From Plantactinospora sp. BC1 (GTDB lineage Bacteria > Actinomycetota > Actinomycetes > Mycobacteriales > Micromonosporaceae): a stretch of 64,000 nt of DNA. The notes under the pieces were generated by a model. The model was not told the origin of the DNA and searched no databases. It saw only the letters and a program-made list of their open reading frames with translations. The DNA is taken from assembly GCF_003030345.1 (NCBI RefSeq), contig NZ_CP028158.1:3720001-3784000 (forward strand), written 5' to 3'. Position numbers and translations under genes: made by a program. This document shows, in pieces, positions 17,624-25,678 of this stretch; position 1 is the first letter of the stretch, and the number at the start of each line of letters is the position of its first letter.

Positions 17624-17705
17624 ACCGTGGCGCCGGTGGGCGAGATTGGTGCCCTGGCGGAGCCGCCTGGGCACCCTGGTCGAGTCCACCGAGGAGCGTT
17701 TGTCG

Positions 17706-19295
17706 ATGCAGCAGAGAAGACTCGGGTTCGGGGCCGTCGCGCTGGTCGCCGCCGTCGTCGTGGCCCAGCCGACCCCGGCGGTCGCCGGGACCGGCGGCGG
17801 GGTTCCGGCGCCGACCGGCACCGTGCGGAACCCCGGTTTCGAGACCGCCGGTCCGGACGGCTCACCCGCCGGCTGGTCCGAGCGCGGTCAGCGGTCCGCC
17901 AGCTACGTCGAGCCGGGCGGCCGGTCCGGCGGGAACCGGCTCACCCACTCGGCCGACCACTCGTACCGGGTGGCGACCGTCCAGCGGCTCACCGGGCTGC
18001 GCCCCGGCGACCACACCCTGCGGGTGGCGGTACGCGCCAGCGGCGGCCAGCGCGACGCGTACGTGGCGCTCAGCGGCTGCGGCGGGCCGACCCGCCGGGT
18101 CGAACTGCCGCGCACCGGCGCACAGTGGTGGGTCGAGGTGGCGCTGACCACGAGGGTCCGCTCCGGGCACTGCACGGTCGAGCTGGTCTCGGACGGCAAC
18201 GCCGGGGACTGGGCACACTTCGACGACCTCACGCTCCGCCCGGCCACCCGACCGGCCGGCGCCCCCGCACTGCGGATCGCCGGGGCCGACGTCTCGCACC
18301 TGACCAAGAACGAGCACCACGGCGCGGTCTACCGCGACCGCGTCGGACGGCCCGGCGACGCGCTGCGGATCCTCGCCGACAACGGCGTCAACTACGCCCG
18401 GGTGAAGGTCTGGGTGAACCCGGCCGACGGCTTCAGCGACAAGGCGGACGTACTGGCCAAGGCGCGCCGGGCGAAGGCGCTCGGCATGGGCCTGCTGATC
18501 GACTTCCACTACTCCGACACCTGGGCCGACCCGGGCAAGCAGTTCAAGCCGGCCGCCTGGGCCGACCTCCCCTTCGACCAGCTCCGGCAGGCGCTCTACG
18601 ACCACACCTACGACGTGGTGTCGAGCCTGCGCCGGCAGGGCACCCCGGCCGACATGGTGCAGATCGGCAACGAGATCAACGGCGGGATGCTCTGGCCGGA
18701 CGGGCGCTGGGACAACTGGGACGGGCTGGCCGCGCTGCTCACCGCCGCCAGTACCGCGGTCACCGACGCCTCGCCGCGCAGCAGGGTCGCGCTGCACCTG
18801 GCCGAGGGCGGCGACAACGACGGCCACCGGTGGTGGTTCGACAACGCGGTCAGCCGGGGCGTGCCGTTCGACCTGATCGCCGTCTCGCACTACACGTACT
18901 GGCACGGCCCGCTCGGCTCGCTCCAGGCCAACCTCCTCGACCTGACCGCCCGGTACGGCAAGCCGGTGATGGTGGTGGAGACCGGGTACGGCTTCACGCT
19001 GGCCGAACAGGACCACGAGGCCAACATCTTCAACGCCTCGCTGCAACAGGTCGCCGGCTATCCGGCCACCCCGGCGGGTCAGGCCGAGGCGATCCGCGAC
19101 ATGGTCACCACCGTCTCCGCCGTACCCGGTGCGCTCGGGATCTTCTACTGGGAACCGACCTGGACCGCGGTCGACGGAGCCGGTTGGGATCCGGCCGACC
19201 CGACCTCCGGGGACGGCTGGGAGAACCAGGCGCTCTTCGACTACTCCGGACGGGCCCTGCCCGGACTGCGGGTACTCGGCGACGCCGCCCGATAG
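17706..19295 (+). CDS. secreted GH53 endo-beta-1,4-galactanase (copy 1)
   Basis: This encodes 529 residues. A Sec signal peptide (1-28, ending AVAG) is followed by a beta-sandwich carbohydrate-binding domain (about 40-190). It starts NPGFE and contains paired cysteines, and resembles the CBM61 or CBM4/9-type modules found on galactanases. The GH53 barrel spans about 200-525. The acid/base is Glu323 in QIGNEING and the nucleophile is Glu425 in VVETGYGF. It cleaves beta-1,4-galactan outside the cell for the adjacent importer. The start is ATG at 17706 with GAGGAG nine bases upstream; an upstream GTG lacks a ribosome site. Operators 3 and 4 precede it. Confidence 0.95.
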   Translation: MQQRRLGFGAVALVAAVVVAQPTPAVAGTGGGVPAPTGTVRNPGFETAGPDGSPAGWSERGQRSASYVEPGGRSGGNRLTHSADHSYRVATVQRLTGLRPGDHTLRVAVRASGGQRDAYVALSGCGGPTRRVELPRTGAQWWVEVALTTRVRSGHCTVELVSDGNAGDWAHFDDLTLRPATRPAGAPALRIAGADVSHLTKNEHHGAVYRDRVGRPGDALRILADNGVNYARVKVWVNPADGFSDKADVLAKARRAKALGMGLLIDFHYSDTWADPGKQFKPAAWADLPFDQLRQALYDHTYDVVSSLRRQGTPADMVQIGNEINGGMLWPDGRWDNWDGLAALLTAASTAVTDASPRSRVALHLAEGGDNDGHRWWFDNAVSRGVPFDLIAVSHYTYWHGPLGSLQANLLDLTARYGKPVMVVETGYGFTLAEQDHEANIFNASLQQVAGYPATPAGQAEAIRDMVTTVSAVPGALGIFYWEPTWTAVDGAGWDPADPTSGDGWENQALFDYSGRALPGLRVLGDAAR

Positions 19296-19343
19296 CTCCA
19301 GGTAGGCCGGCGTCCCGGAGGAGGTGACGGCGGCCCGCCTGGC

Positions 19344-19375
19344 TGGCCGGCGTACCAGCGCGGGTACGCCGGCCA
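19344..19375. terminator. hairpin between the two galactanase genes
   Basis: A perfect 13-bp inverted repeat, TGGCCGGCGTACC (19344-19356) and its complement (19363-19375), with a 6-nt loop. It is probably an intrinsic terminator or attenuator after the first GH53 gene; no U-tract follows. Confidence 0.6.
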
Positions 19376-19403
19376 CCCATCCCCCTCGACGGAAGGAACC
19401 CCC

Positions 19404-20993
19404 ATGAGCGGTCCGTCCCATCCGCTCCGTACGGCCGCCGCCGCTCTCGGCGCCGTACTGCTCGCCGCCGGCCTGGTCGCCGGCCCCGCCCCGAGTGCGG
19501 TCCGCGCCGCCGCCACCGTCACCAACCCGGGCTTCGAGTCCTCCGGCGCCGGCCAGAGCCCGACGGGCTGGTCCGAGTCGTCCAGCTCCGGACAGCAGAG
19601 TGCCAGCTTCACCGAGGCCGGCGGGCGATCCGGCAACTACCGCCTGTCGCACTGGGCCTCCGGCGCCTACCGGGTGGAGACCCACCAGCAGCTCACCGGG
19701 TTGGCCGCCGGGGCGTACACGTTGCGGGCCTGGGTCCGCTCCGGCGGCGGCCAGGTCGCCGCGTACCTGGCGCTGCGCGGCTGCGGTGGCGCCGAGCAGC
19801 GGGCCGCCATCCCGACCGCGTCGAGCTGGACCCAGGTGTCGGTGACCGCCCAGGTGACCGGCGGGCAGTGCACGGTCGCGGTGGTCTCCGACGCCCAGGC
19901 CGGCAACTGGATCAACGTCGACGACGTCGAGTTCACCGGCGGCGGTGGCACCAACCCGGGTGCGGCCGTCCCGATCCGCGGTGTCGACATCTCCACCCTG
20001 CTCAAGAGCCAGGACCGGGGCGGCGTCTACCGGGACGCGGCCGGCACCCAGCGGGACCCGTTGCAACTGCTCACCGCGAACGGGGTCAACTACGCCCGGC
20101 TGAAGGTCTGGGTCAACCCGGCCGACGGATACAACAACCGGGCCCGGGTGCTGACCATGGCCAGTCGGATCAAGGCACAGGGGATGCGGCTGCTGGTCGA
20201 CTTCCACTACTCGGACAGCTGGGCCGACCCGGGCAAGCAGAACAAGCCCGCCGCCTGGAGCGGCTACAACTTCAACCAGCTCCGGGACGCGGTCTACAAC
20301 CACACGTACGACGTGCTCAACGCGCTGAAGGCGCAGGGTACGACGGCCGACATGGTGCAGGTCGGCAACGAGATCAACGACGGCATGCTCTGGCCGGACG
20401 GGCGGAGCAACAACTGGGCGAACCTGGCCGCCCTGCTCACCGCCGGCAGCAACGCGGTGAAGGCGGTGAACAGCTCGACCCAGGTGATGCTGCACCTGGC
20501 CGAGGGCGGCAACAACTCGCAGCACCGGTGGTGGTTCGACCAGGCCACCTCCCGAGGCGTGCCGTTCGACGTGATCGGGGTGTCGCACTACCTCTACTGG
20601 CACGGCTCGCTGGGCAGCCTCCAGGCGAACCTGAACGACCTCGCCGCCCGGTACGGCCGGCCGGTGGTGGTCGCCGAGACCGCGTACGGCTTCACCCTGA
20701 ACGCCGACGACAGCGAGCCGAACATCTTCAACTCCTCGTTGCAGTCGGCCGGCGGCTACCCGGCCACCCCGCAGGGTCAGGCCGACGCGCTGCGGGCGGT
20801 CTTCAACGTCGTCCGGTCGGTGCCGAACGGTCGGGGCCTCGGCGTCTTCTACTGGGAGCCCACCTGGACGGCGGTGCCCGGCAACGGCTGGGACCCGACC
20901 AACCCCTCCTCGGGCAACGGCTGGGAGAACCAGGCGCTCTTCGACTACGGCGACCGGGCGCTGCCGGGCCTGGCGGTCTTCGGCTCGGTGTAA
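19404..20993 (+). CDS. secreted GH53 endo-beta-1,4-galactanase (copy 2)
   Basis: This encodes 529 residues, the same length and layout as the upstream gene. The signal peptide is 1-36, the NPGFE-type carbohydrate-binding domain about 40-178, a short Gly-rich linker (GGGGTNPG) comes next, and the GH53 barrel follows. Catalytic Glu323 (QVGNEIND) and Glu425 (VAETAYGF) fall at the same positions as in copy 1. The two are clear tandem paralogs, diverged enough to suggest different chain-length or branching preference. ATG has GGAAGGAA upstream. A strong hairpin separates it from copy 1, and no LacI operator is visible in the 108-bp gap. It may be transcribed by read-through. Confidence 0.95.
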   Translation: MSGPSHPLRTAAAALGAVLLAAGLVAGPAPSAVRAAATVTNPGFESSGAGQSPTGWSESSSSGQQSASFTEAGGRSGNYRLSHWASGAYRVETHQQLTGLAAGAYTLRAWVRSGGGQVAAYLALRGCGGAEQRAAIPTASSWTQVSVTAQVTGGQCTVAVVSDAQAGNWINVDDVEFTGGGGTNPGAAVPIRGVDISTLLKSQDRGGVYRDAAGTQRDPLQLLTANGVNYARLKVWVNPADGYNNRARVLTMASRIKAQGMRLLVDFHYSDSWADPGKQNKPAAWSGYNFNQLRDAVYNHTYDVLNALKAQGTTADMVQVGNEINDGMLWPDGRSNNWANLAALLTAGSNAVKAVNSSTQVMLHLAEGGNNSQHRWWFDQATSRGVPFDVIGVSHYLYWHGSLGSLQANLNDLAARYGRPVVVAETAYGFTLNADDSEPNIFNSSLQSAGGYPATPQGQADALRAVFNVVRSVPNGRGLGVFYWEPTWTAVPGNGWDPTNPSSGNGWENQALFDYGDRALPGLAVFGSV

Positions 20994-21048
20994 ACGCGGG
21001 GCCCGACCCGTCCGGCGTGGTACGCCGGCCGGTGTGCCACTGCCGCGG

Positions 21049-21081
21049 CGGCCTCGGCCCGGACCCTGCGGGCCGGGGCCG
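21049..21081. terminator. terminator after the galactan locus
   Basis: A 13-bp GC-rich stem with one wobble pair (arms 21049-21061 and 21069-21081) and a 7-nt loop, 55 bp after the second GH53 stop. It marks the end of the galactan locus. Confidence 0.6.
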
Positions 21082-21104
21082 TCGCCGGCTGGGCGACAGC
21101 ACGC

Positions 21105-21145
21105 ACATAAGATTGGCAGACGTAAATAAAACCTGTTACAAGCTG
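21105..21145 (+). promoter_or_regulatory. AT-rich promoter region of the VTC/CotH cluster
   Basis: This is a conspicuously AT-rich stretch in a GC-rich window. It contains TTGGCA (21113-21118) followed after 17 bp by TTACAA (21136-21141), and TAAGAT at 21108. It lies about 105 bp before the DUF4956 gene and is the only plausible promoter for the three-gene set. Confidence 0.4.
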
Positions 21146-21247
21146 TTAGCGACAGCCGCGGCTCAGGATCGATGTCCTTCAATGTAATCTGGTAGACGGC
21201 GTCCGTTTACCCACCGGCCACCGGATGTAACCAGGAGGACAGGACCC

Positions 21248-21850
21248 ATGCCCCAACTCGCCCTCTTTGCGGCGGACATCGTCGCAGTGACCCTGCTCGT
21301 GTTCGGGCTCTACTTTCCACGCCACCGGCGTCGAGACCTCGTCGCCGCGTACCTCGGCGTCAACATCGGGGTGATGGCGGTGGCGAGTTCGCTCGGCACC
21401 AGCAGCGCCGGCACCGGCCTGGGTCTCGGTCTGGCGCTCTTCGGGGTGCTCTCCATCATCCGGCTCCGCTCCACCGAACTCGACCAGCACGAGGTGGCGT
21501 ACTACTTCTCGGCGCTGGCCCTCGGCATCCTCTCCGCCCTCGGCGGCGGCCCGGCCTGGCAGGTACCGACCATGATGGCCCTGATCCTGGTGGTCATGTT
21601 CGTCGGCGACCACCCCCGGCTGTTCCGCAGCTACCAGCGGCAGAGCATGTTCCTCGACTCGGCCATCACCGACCACGTCGCACTCGTCGCCTACCTCGAA
21701 CAGAAGCTCGGCGCCCGGGTGCACTCGGCCAGCGTCCAGCGCCTCGACCTGGTCAACGACACCACCCTGGTCGACGTGCGCTACTCGCACCCGTCGGTGC
21801 AGCGGGCTGTCCGCAACGTCACGGTCTCCACCGGTGGGGTGCCCCGATGA
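21248..21850 (+). CDS. DUF4956 membrane protein
   Basis: This encodes 200 residues. Three to four hydrophobic segments (about 5-22, 33-55, 58-72, 85-118) are followed by a soluble C-terminal domain (120-200). The SIIRLRSTELDQHEVAYYF segment is typical of DUF4956. Family proteins frequently neighbour VTC-domain and CotH genes, as here. It is the first gene of the set and overlaps the VTC gene by ATGA (21847-21850). The start is ATG with AGGAGGA upstream. Function unknown; a membrane partner for the cytoplasmic VTC domain is a reasonable inference. Confidence 0.85.
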   Translation: MPQLALFAADIVAVTLLVFGLYFPRHRRRDLVAAYLGVNIGVMAVASSLGTSSAGTGLGLGLALFGVLSIIRLRSTELDQHEVAYYFSALALGILSALGGGPAWQVPTMMALILVVMFVGDHPRLFRSYQRQSMFLDSAITDHVALVAYLEQKLGARVHSASVQRLDLVNDTTLVDVRYSHPSVQRAVRNVTVSTGGVPR

Positions 21851-22713
21851 CCAGCACCGCCGTTGACTGCGCCCTGCCGGGGCACCTGGACCCGATCGGG
21901 CTGGACGAACTCACCGAACGCGCCGCGTTGCAGACCCGGGTGGACCGCAAGTACGTGCTGCCGCTGCACGAGGCGCGGGCGGTCGTCGCACAGGTCGGTC
22001 CGGACACCCTGGCCCTGGAGATCGACGGACGCCGCTCCTTCGAGTACCGGTCGGTCTACTTCGACACCCCGGAACTGACCAGCTATCTGCTCACCGCCCA
22101 GCGCCGGCGGCGCCGGTTCAAGGTGCGCACCCGGACCTATCTCGACTCGGCGGAATGCTGGCTGGAGGTGAAGACGCAGGGTCCCCGGGGCAACACCGTG
22201 AAGGACCGGCTGCCGTACCGGGCGGACGACGAGACCAGCCTCTCCCCCGGACGGCAGTTCGTCGACGGCGTACTCGCGCGGGAGTCGATCGAGATCGGCG
22301 ACCGGGTCTTCGCCCCCGTCCTCGTCACCAGGTACCGGCGCAGCACCCTCTTCCTGGCCGCGACGGTGAGCCGGGTGACCATCGACACCGAGCTGACCTG
22401 GGAGGGGGACGACGGGCCGCTCCAGTTGCCGGGACTGGCCGTGGTCGAGACCAAGACCGGGTCGACCGCGTCCTGGGTGGACCGCCTGCTCTGGGCCCGG
22501 GGCCACCGGCCGACACGGATCTCCAAGTACGCCACCGGGCTGGCCGCGCTCCGACCGGACCTGCCGTCCGCACCCTGGCGCCGCACCCTGCGCCGGCACT
22601 TCACCTTCATCGGGGCCACCGACGGCCACCGGTCCCACCTCGACGTCGACCGGTCCGGCCTCAGCCTCGTGGCGAGTGCGGTCCGTCCCGCGAACAGCTC
22701 TGGAACGGAGTAG
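21847..22713 (+). CDS. VTC domain protein (polyphosphate polymerase-like)
   Basis: This encodes 288 residues forming a VTC-type triphosphate-tunnel domain, as in the polyphosphate-synthesising subunit Vtc4 of yeast. Tunnel motifs visible are RVDRKYVLP (about 32-40), FEYRSVYFDT (about 65-74), RFKVRTRTY (about 91-99), WLEVKTQG, VTRYRR and the C-terminal VVETKTGS plus ISKYATG. These supply the basic and acidic residues that bind phosphate chains and metal. No membrane segment is present, so it should act at the inner face with DUF4956. The ATGA overlap makes it co-translated with DUF4956, and the CotH gene starts 5 bp after its stop. Enzymatic activity is inferred. Confidence 0.88.
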   Translation: MTSTAVDCALPGHLDPIGLDELTERAALQTRVDRKYVLPLHEARAVVAQVGPDTLALEIDGRRSFEYRSVYFDTPELTSYLLTAQRRRRRFKVRTRTYLDSAECWLEVKTQGPRGNTVKDRLPYRADDETSLSPGRQFVDGVLARESIEIGDRVFAPVLVTRYRRSTLFLAATVSRVTIDTELTWEGDDGPLQLPGLAVVETKTGSTASWVDRLLWARGHRPTRISKYATGLAALRPDLPSAPWRRTLRRHFTFIGATDGHRSHLDVDRSGLSLVASAVRPANSSGTE

Positions 22714-22718
22714 GGAAG

Positions 22719-24806
22719 ATGCGCACACTCGGCTACTACCTGGCGGGCGTCCTGGTCGCCGCGGCGATCGGCCCGGCGGCGGGGCCCGCTCCGGGATGGG
22801 GCGACGGCTCCGACCGTCCGGCGTCGGTCGCCCAGGAGACGGCGGCCCAGACCGGCGGCGAGGCCGCCGCCGGGGCGGCGGGCGGCAGCACCGACGCGGC
22901 GGCGGAGGCCCAGGCGGACCCGACCGGCGACATCACGTTCTCGGTGCCGAGCGGCACCTTCCAGGGCGAGGTCTCGGTCGCGCTGGGCAGCACGGTGAGC
23001 GGGGCGGAGGTGCGGTACACCACCGACGGCCAGCCGCCGAGCGCCAGTTCGCCGGTCTACTCCGGCACTCCGCTGCGGTTCACCCGTACCACGCAGGTGC
23101 GGGCCCAGGCGTACCTGAGCGGCGCCCCGACCGGCGAGCCCGGCACCGCGATGTACGTCGCCCGCGCGGTGAACACCGCGCACGACCTGCCGGTACTGCT
23201 GCTCGACGCGTACGGGCGGGGCGCACCGGGGCGGGACTACATCGACACCGCCGTCATGCAGTTCTCCCCGGTGAACGGGACGACCTCGCTCTCCGCCGCG
23301 CCCAGCCTGGTCAGCCGGGGCGGCTTCCACCTGCGCGGGCAGTCCAGCGCGATGTTCCCGAAGACGCCGTACCGGCTGGAGCTGCGGGACAACGCCGACG
23401 ACGACGTCGACCTGCCGCTGCTGGGCATGCCGGCCGACTCCGACTGGGTACTGCGCGGCCCGTACAGCGACAAGGCGCTGATCCGGGACGCCTTCATGCA
23501 CGGCCTGGGCCAGGACATGGGCCTGTACGCCCCGCGCTACGCCTTCGCCGAGGTGTACGTGAACACCGACGCGAACCCGGTCGCCGCGAACGACTACCTC
23601 GGGGTCTACCTGATCGTCGAGACCATCAAGAACTCGAAGAACCGGCTCGACCTGAAGCAGCTCGACGAGGACGACGTCACGCTGCCGAAGCTGACCGGCG
23701 GATACATCTTCAAGTTCGAGTGGATGGCGGCGGAGGAGCCGACCCTGCCCTGCCAGGGCGCGGACGCGACCTGCTGGCACTACCTGGAGGTGGTCGACCC
23801 GGACCCGCTGCAACCCGCGCAGGCGGAGTGGCTGCGGCAGCACATCCAACAGTTCCACGACCTGTTGCGCAGTCCCGGATTCGCCGATCCGGTGACGGGA
23901 TATTCGTCCTTCATCGACGTCGACTCCTTCGTCGACCAGCTCATCATCAACGAGTTCGGTCGGGGCATGGACGCCTACCTGCGCAGCGCGTACTTCCACA
24001 AGGACCGGGACAGCAAGATCGTCGCCGGTCCGCTCTGGGACTTCGACCTGACCTTCGGGGTGGGCGGCTTCTTCCAGAACGACCAGATCGCCGGCTGGCA
24101 GCACCAGCAGACCCGTACCCCGAGCGCGAACGACTGGTTCCAGCGGCTGCTCCAGGATCCGGCCTTCGTCAACCGGGTCAAGGTCCGCTGGCAGCAGCTC
24201 CGCCAGGGGGTACTCTCCAACGCCCAGCTCCAGGCCCGGATCGACCGGTTGACCGCCCCGCTGACCGCCGCCGCGCAGCGGAACTTCCAGCGCTGGCCGA
24301 ACCTCAGCACCCGGATGGTCGGCCCGTTCATCACGCCGACCTCGCCGACCTGGCAGGGACAGGTGCAGTTCATGCGGGACTGGATGTTCCAGCGGGCGGC
24401 GTGGCTGGACACCACCGGCGGCTGGGGCTCCGGCGGGACCAACCCGACCACTCCGCCGACCACCAGGCCGCCGACCCCGCCGGCCAGCACCCCGCCGGCC
24501 ACCGGCCCGACGTGTACGGCCGCCTACAGCGTCACCGGTCAGTGGACCGGCGGCTTCCAGGCCAGCGTACGGGTCACCGCCGGTTCGGCCGCGATCACCG
24601 GCTGGCGGGTCAACTGGACGTACGCCAACGGGCAGACGGTCAGCCAGTCCTGGGAGGCGACCGTGACCAGCAGCGGTGCGACGGTGACCGCGACCAATGC
24701 CGCGCACAACGGGGCGCTCGGCGCCGGGGCGAGCACCACCTTCGGGTTCCTCGGCACCTGGAACGGCACGAACAGCCTGCCCACACCCACCTGTACGGCG
24801 TCCTGA
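22719..24806 (+). CDS. secreted CotH kinase family protein with CBM2
   Basis: This encodes 695 residues. The order is a signal peptide (1-25), an Ala/Gly-rich linker, an Fn3/chitobiase-like beta domain (about 68-140, with VRYTTDGQPPSASSPVY), a CotH kinase domain (about 145-560), a Pro/Thr linker and a C-terminal CBM2 (about 595-695) with paired cysteines. CotH proteins are atypical protein kinases that phosphorylate secreted or coat proteins in Bacillus spores. Here GPLWDFDLTFG carries the characteristic DFD metal-binding element and RGQSS(A)MFPK the nucleotide-loop region. The CBM2 implies attachment to cellulose or chitin-like polymer outside the cell. ATG has TAGGGAAG upstream. It ends the DUF4956-VTC-CotH cluster. 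Its target is unknown. Confidence 0.9.
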   Translation: MRTLGYYLAGVLVAAAIGPAAGPAPGWGDGSDRPASVAQETAAQTGGEAAAGAAGGSTDAAAEAQADPTGDITFSVPSGTFQGEVSVALGSTVSGAEVRYTTDGQPPSASSPVYSGTPLRFTRTTQVRAQAYLSGAPTGEPGTAMYVARAVNTAHDLPVLLLDAYGRGAPGRDYIDTAVMQFSPVNGTTSLSAAPSLVSRGGFHLRGQSSAMFPKTPYRLELRDNADDDVDLPLLGMPADSDWVLRGPYSDKALIRDAFMHGLGQDMGLYAPRYAFAEVYVNTDANPVAANDYLGVYLIVETIKNSKNRLDLKQLDEDDVTLPKLTGGYIFKFEWMAAEEPTLPCQGADATCWHYLEVVDPDPLQPAQAEWLRQHIQQFHDLLRSPGFADPVTGYSSFIDVDSFVDQLIINEFGRGMDAYLRSAYFHKDRDSKIVAGPLWDFDLTFGVGGFFQNDQIAGWQHQQTRTPSANDWFQRLLQDPAFVNRVKVRWQQLRQGVLSNAQLQARIDRLTAPLTAAAQRNFQRWPNLSTRMVGPFITPTSPTWQGQVQFMRDWMFQRAAWLDTTGGWGSGGTNPTTPPTTRPPTPPASTPPATGPTCTAAYSVTGQWTGGFQASVRVTAGSAAITGWRVNWTYANGQTVSQSWEATVTSSGATVTATNAAHNGALGAGASTTFGFLGTWNGTNSLPTPTCTAS

Positions 24807-24831
24807 CCACCCGCCGCGGGTAGCGGTACTC

Positions 24832-24865
24832 CTGCCGGCGTCGGCCTCCTGGCCGGCGCCGGCAG
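24832..24865. terminator. terminator after the CotH gene
   Basis: A long stem: CTGCCGGCG (24832-24840) pairs with CGCCGGCAG (24857-24865), and inside it GGCC pairs with GGCC around a TCCT loop. It lies 26 bp after the CotH stop. Confidence 0.65.
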
Positions 24866-24912
24866 TGTGTTCCGGGTCACCCCGAGGAATCATCCGTGGC
24901 TACGGACGTGTT

Positions 24913-24954
24913 GTCGTCGATAGTTTCCCGATATATCGTTGAGCTATCAACGAC
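24913..24954. promoter_or_regulatory. large palindromic operator before the PadR gene
   Basis: A 42-bp imperfect palindrome in which 16 of 21 arm positions match, centred on TATA, with a perfect inner repeat CGTTGA-GCTA-TCAACG at 24937-24952. It is AT-rich and covers the likely promoter, 18 bp before the PadR start. PadR regulators commonly repress their own promoters through such sites. Confidence 0.6.
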
Positions 24955-24972
24955 AGTCTGAAGGAGGCCCAC

Positions 24973-25560
24973 GTGGGTTTTCACCGAGGGTTCCACGCGA
25001 TGCACGAGGCCCGGATGCGCGGCTTCGGCTTCCCGCCCGGCGGCTACGGCCACGGAGGCGGCCACGGCCGGGGTGGCGGCCGGGGACGCGGCGGCGGCCG
25101 GGGACGGCGACCGAACGTCCGCGCCGCCGTACTCGCCCTGCTGACCGAGCGCCCGATGCACGGCTACGAGATGATCCAGGAGCTGGACTCGCGTACCGGC
25201 GGCGCCTGGCGGCCGAGCCCGGGGTCCATCTATCCGACCCTGCAACTCCTGGAGGACGAGGGCCTGATCGCGGCCAGCACCGAGTCGAGCGGCGGCCGAC
25301 GCCGCTTCGGGCTCACCGAGGCCGGGCAGGCGGAGGCCACTCAGGCGGCCGCGCAGCCGCCGTGGGCCGAGTTCGCCCAGGACACCATCAACAGTTGGCA
25401 CGACATCCGGGAAGCCGGCTTCCAGGCGATGAACGCGCTGCGTCAGGTGATGATGACCGGCACCGACGACCAGCGGGAACGGGCCGCCCAGGTGCTCGAC
25501 GAGACCCGGCGCAAGCTCTACGCCATCCTCGCCGAGTCGGATTCCGAGTCGGCGGAGTGA
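24973..25560 (+). CDS. PadR family transcriptional regulator
   Basis: This encodes 195 residues. The unusual N-terminal extension (1-45) is rich in Gly, His and Arg, with repeated GGG(R/H)G blocks. The PadR winged helix (about 48-125) contains LLTERPMHGYEMIQEL, SPGSIYPTLQLLEDEGL and GRRRFGLTEAG. The C-terminal helix for dimerisation is about 135-190. The start is GTG at 24973 with AAGGAGG upstream. No obvious target gene is adjacent on the same strand; autoregulation through the palindrome at 24913-24954 is likely. The His/Gly-rich tail could bind metal, a guess. Confidence 0.9.
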   Translation: MGFHRGFHAMHEARMRGFGFPPGGYGHGGGHGRGGGRGRGGGRGRRPNVRAAVLALLTERPMHGYEMIQELDSRTGGAWRPSPGSIYPTLQLLEDEGLIAASTESSGGRRRFGLTEAGQAEATQAAAQPPWAEFAQDTINSWHDIREAGFQAMNALRQVMMTGTDDQRERAAQVLDETRRKLYAILAESDSESAE

Positions 25561-25614
25561 GCCGAAGCTCGGCCGGGCCGGCGGTTCCGCGCCGCGCCCG
25601 GCCGAGCGCAACGC

Positions 25615-25678
25615 TCAGCGCACCGTCACGATCGGCCTGGCGACGGTCAGTGCACCGTCACGATGGGCTTGGCGACCA
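25615..25678. repeat. 32-bp tandem duplication of the ispG 3' end
   Basis: Two 32-bp copies (25615-25646 and 25647-25678) match at 27 positions. On the minus strand the second copy in reading order, downstream of the ispG stop, still reads V-A-R-P-I-V-T-V-R-stop versus V-A-K-P-I-V-T-V-H-stop in the gene. It lies in a shifted frame because 32 is not a multiple of three. Confidence 0.9.

Larger units (their letters stand above)
17341..17705. other. control region between GH42 and first GH53 gene
   Basis: This is 365 bp without a credible gene. The first 160 bp after the GH42 stop show nothing recognisable. The rest holds a TTGACA at 17505-17510, two LacI operators and the ribosome site GAGGAG at 17691-17696 for the galactanase. 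The 5' leader therefore begins shortly after 17540. Confidence 0.6.

Noticed and set aside
10766-20993. Missing ATPase as evidence of a broken sugar importer
   Set aside because: Actinomycete family-1 sugar importers routinely share one MsiK ATPase encoded elsewhere.
17862-21182. 1106-codon open frame on the minus strand across both GH53 genes
   Set aside because: Spans two well-supported genes on the other strand, is Gly/Val/Arg/Pro composition only, and shows no domain.
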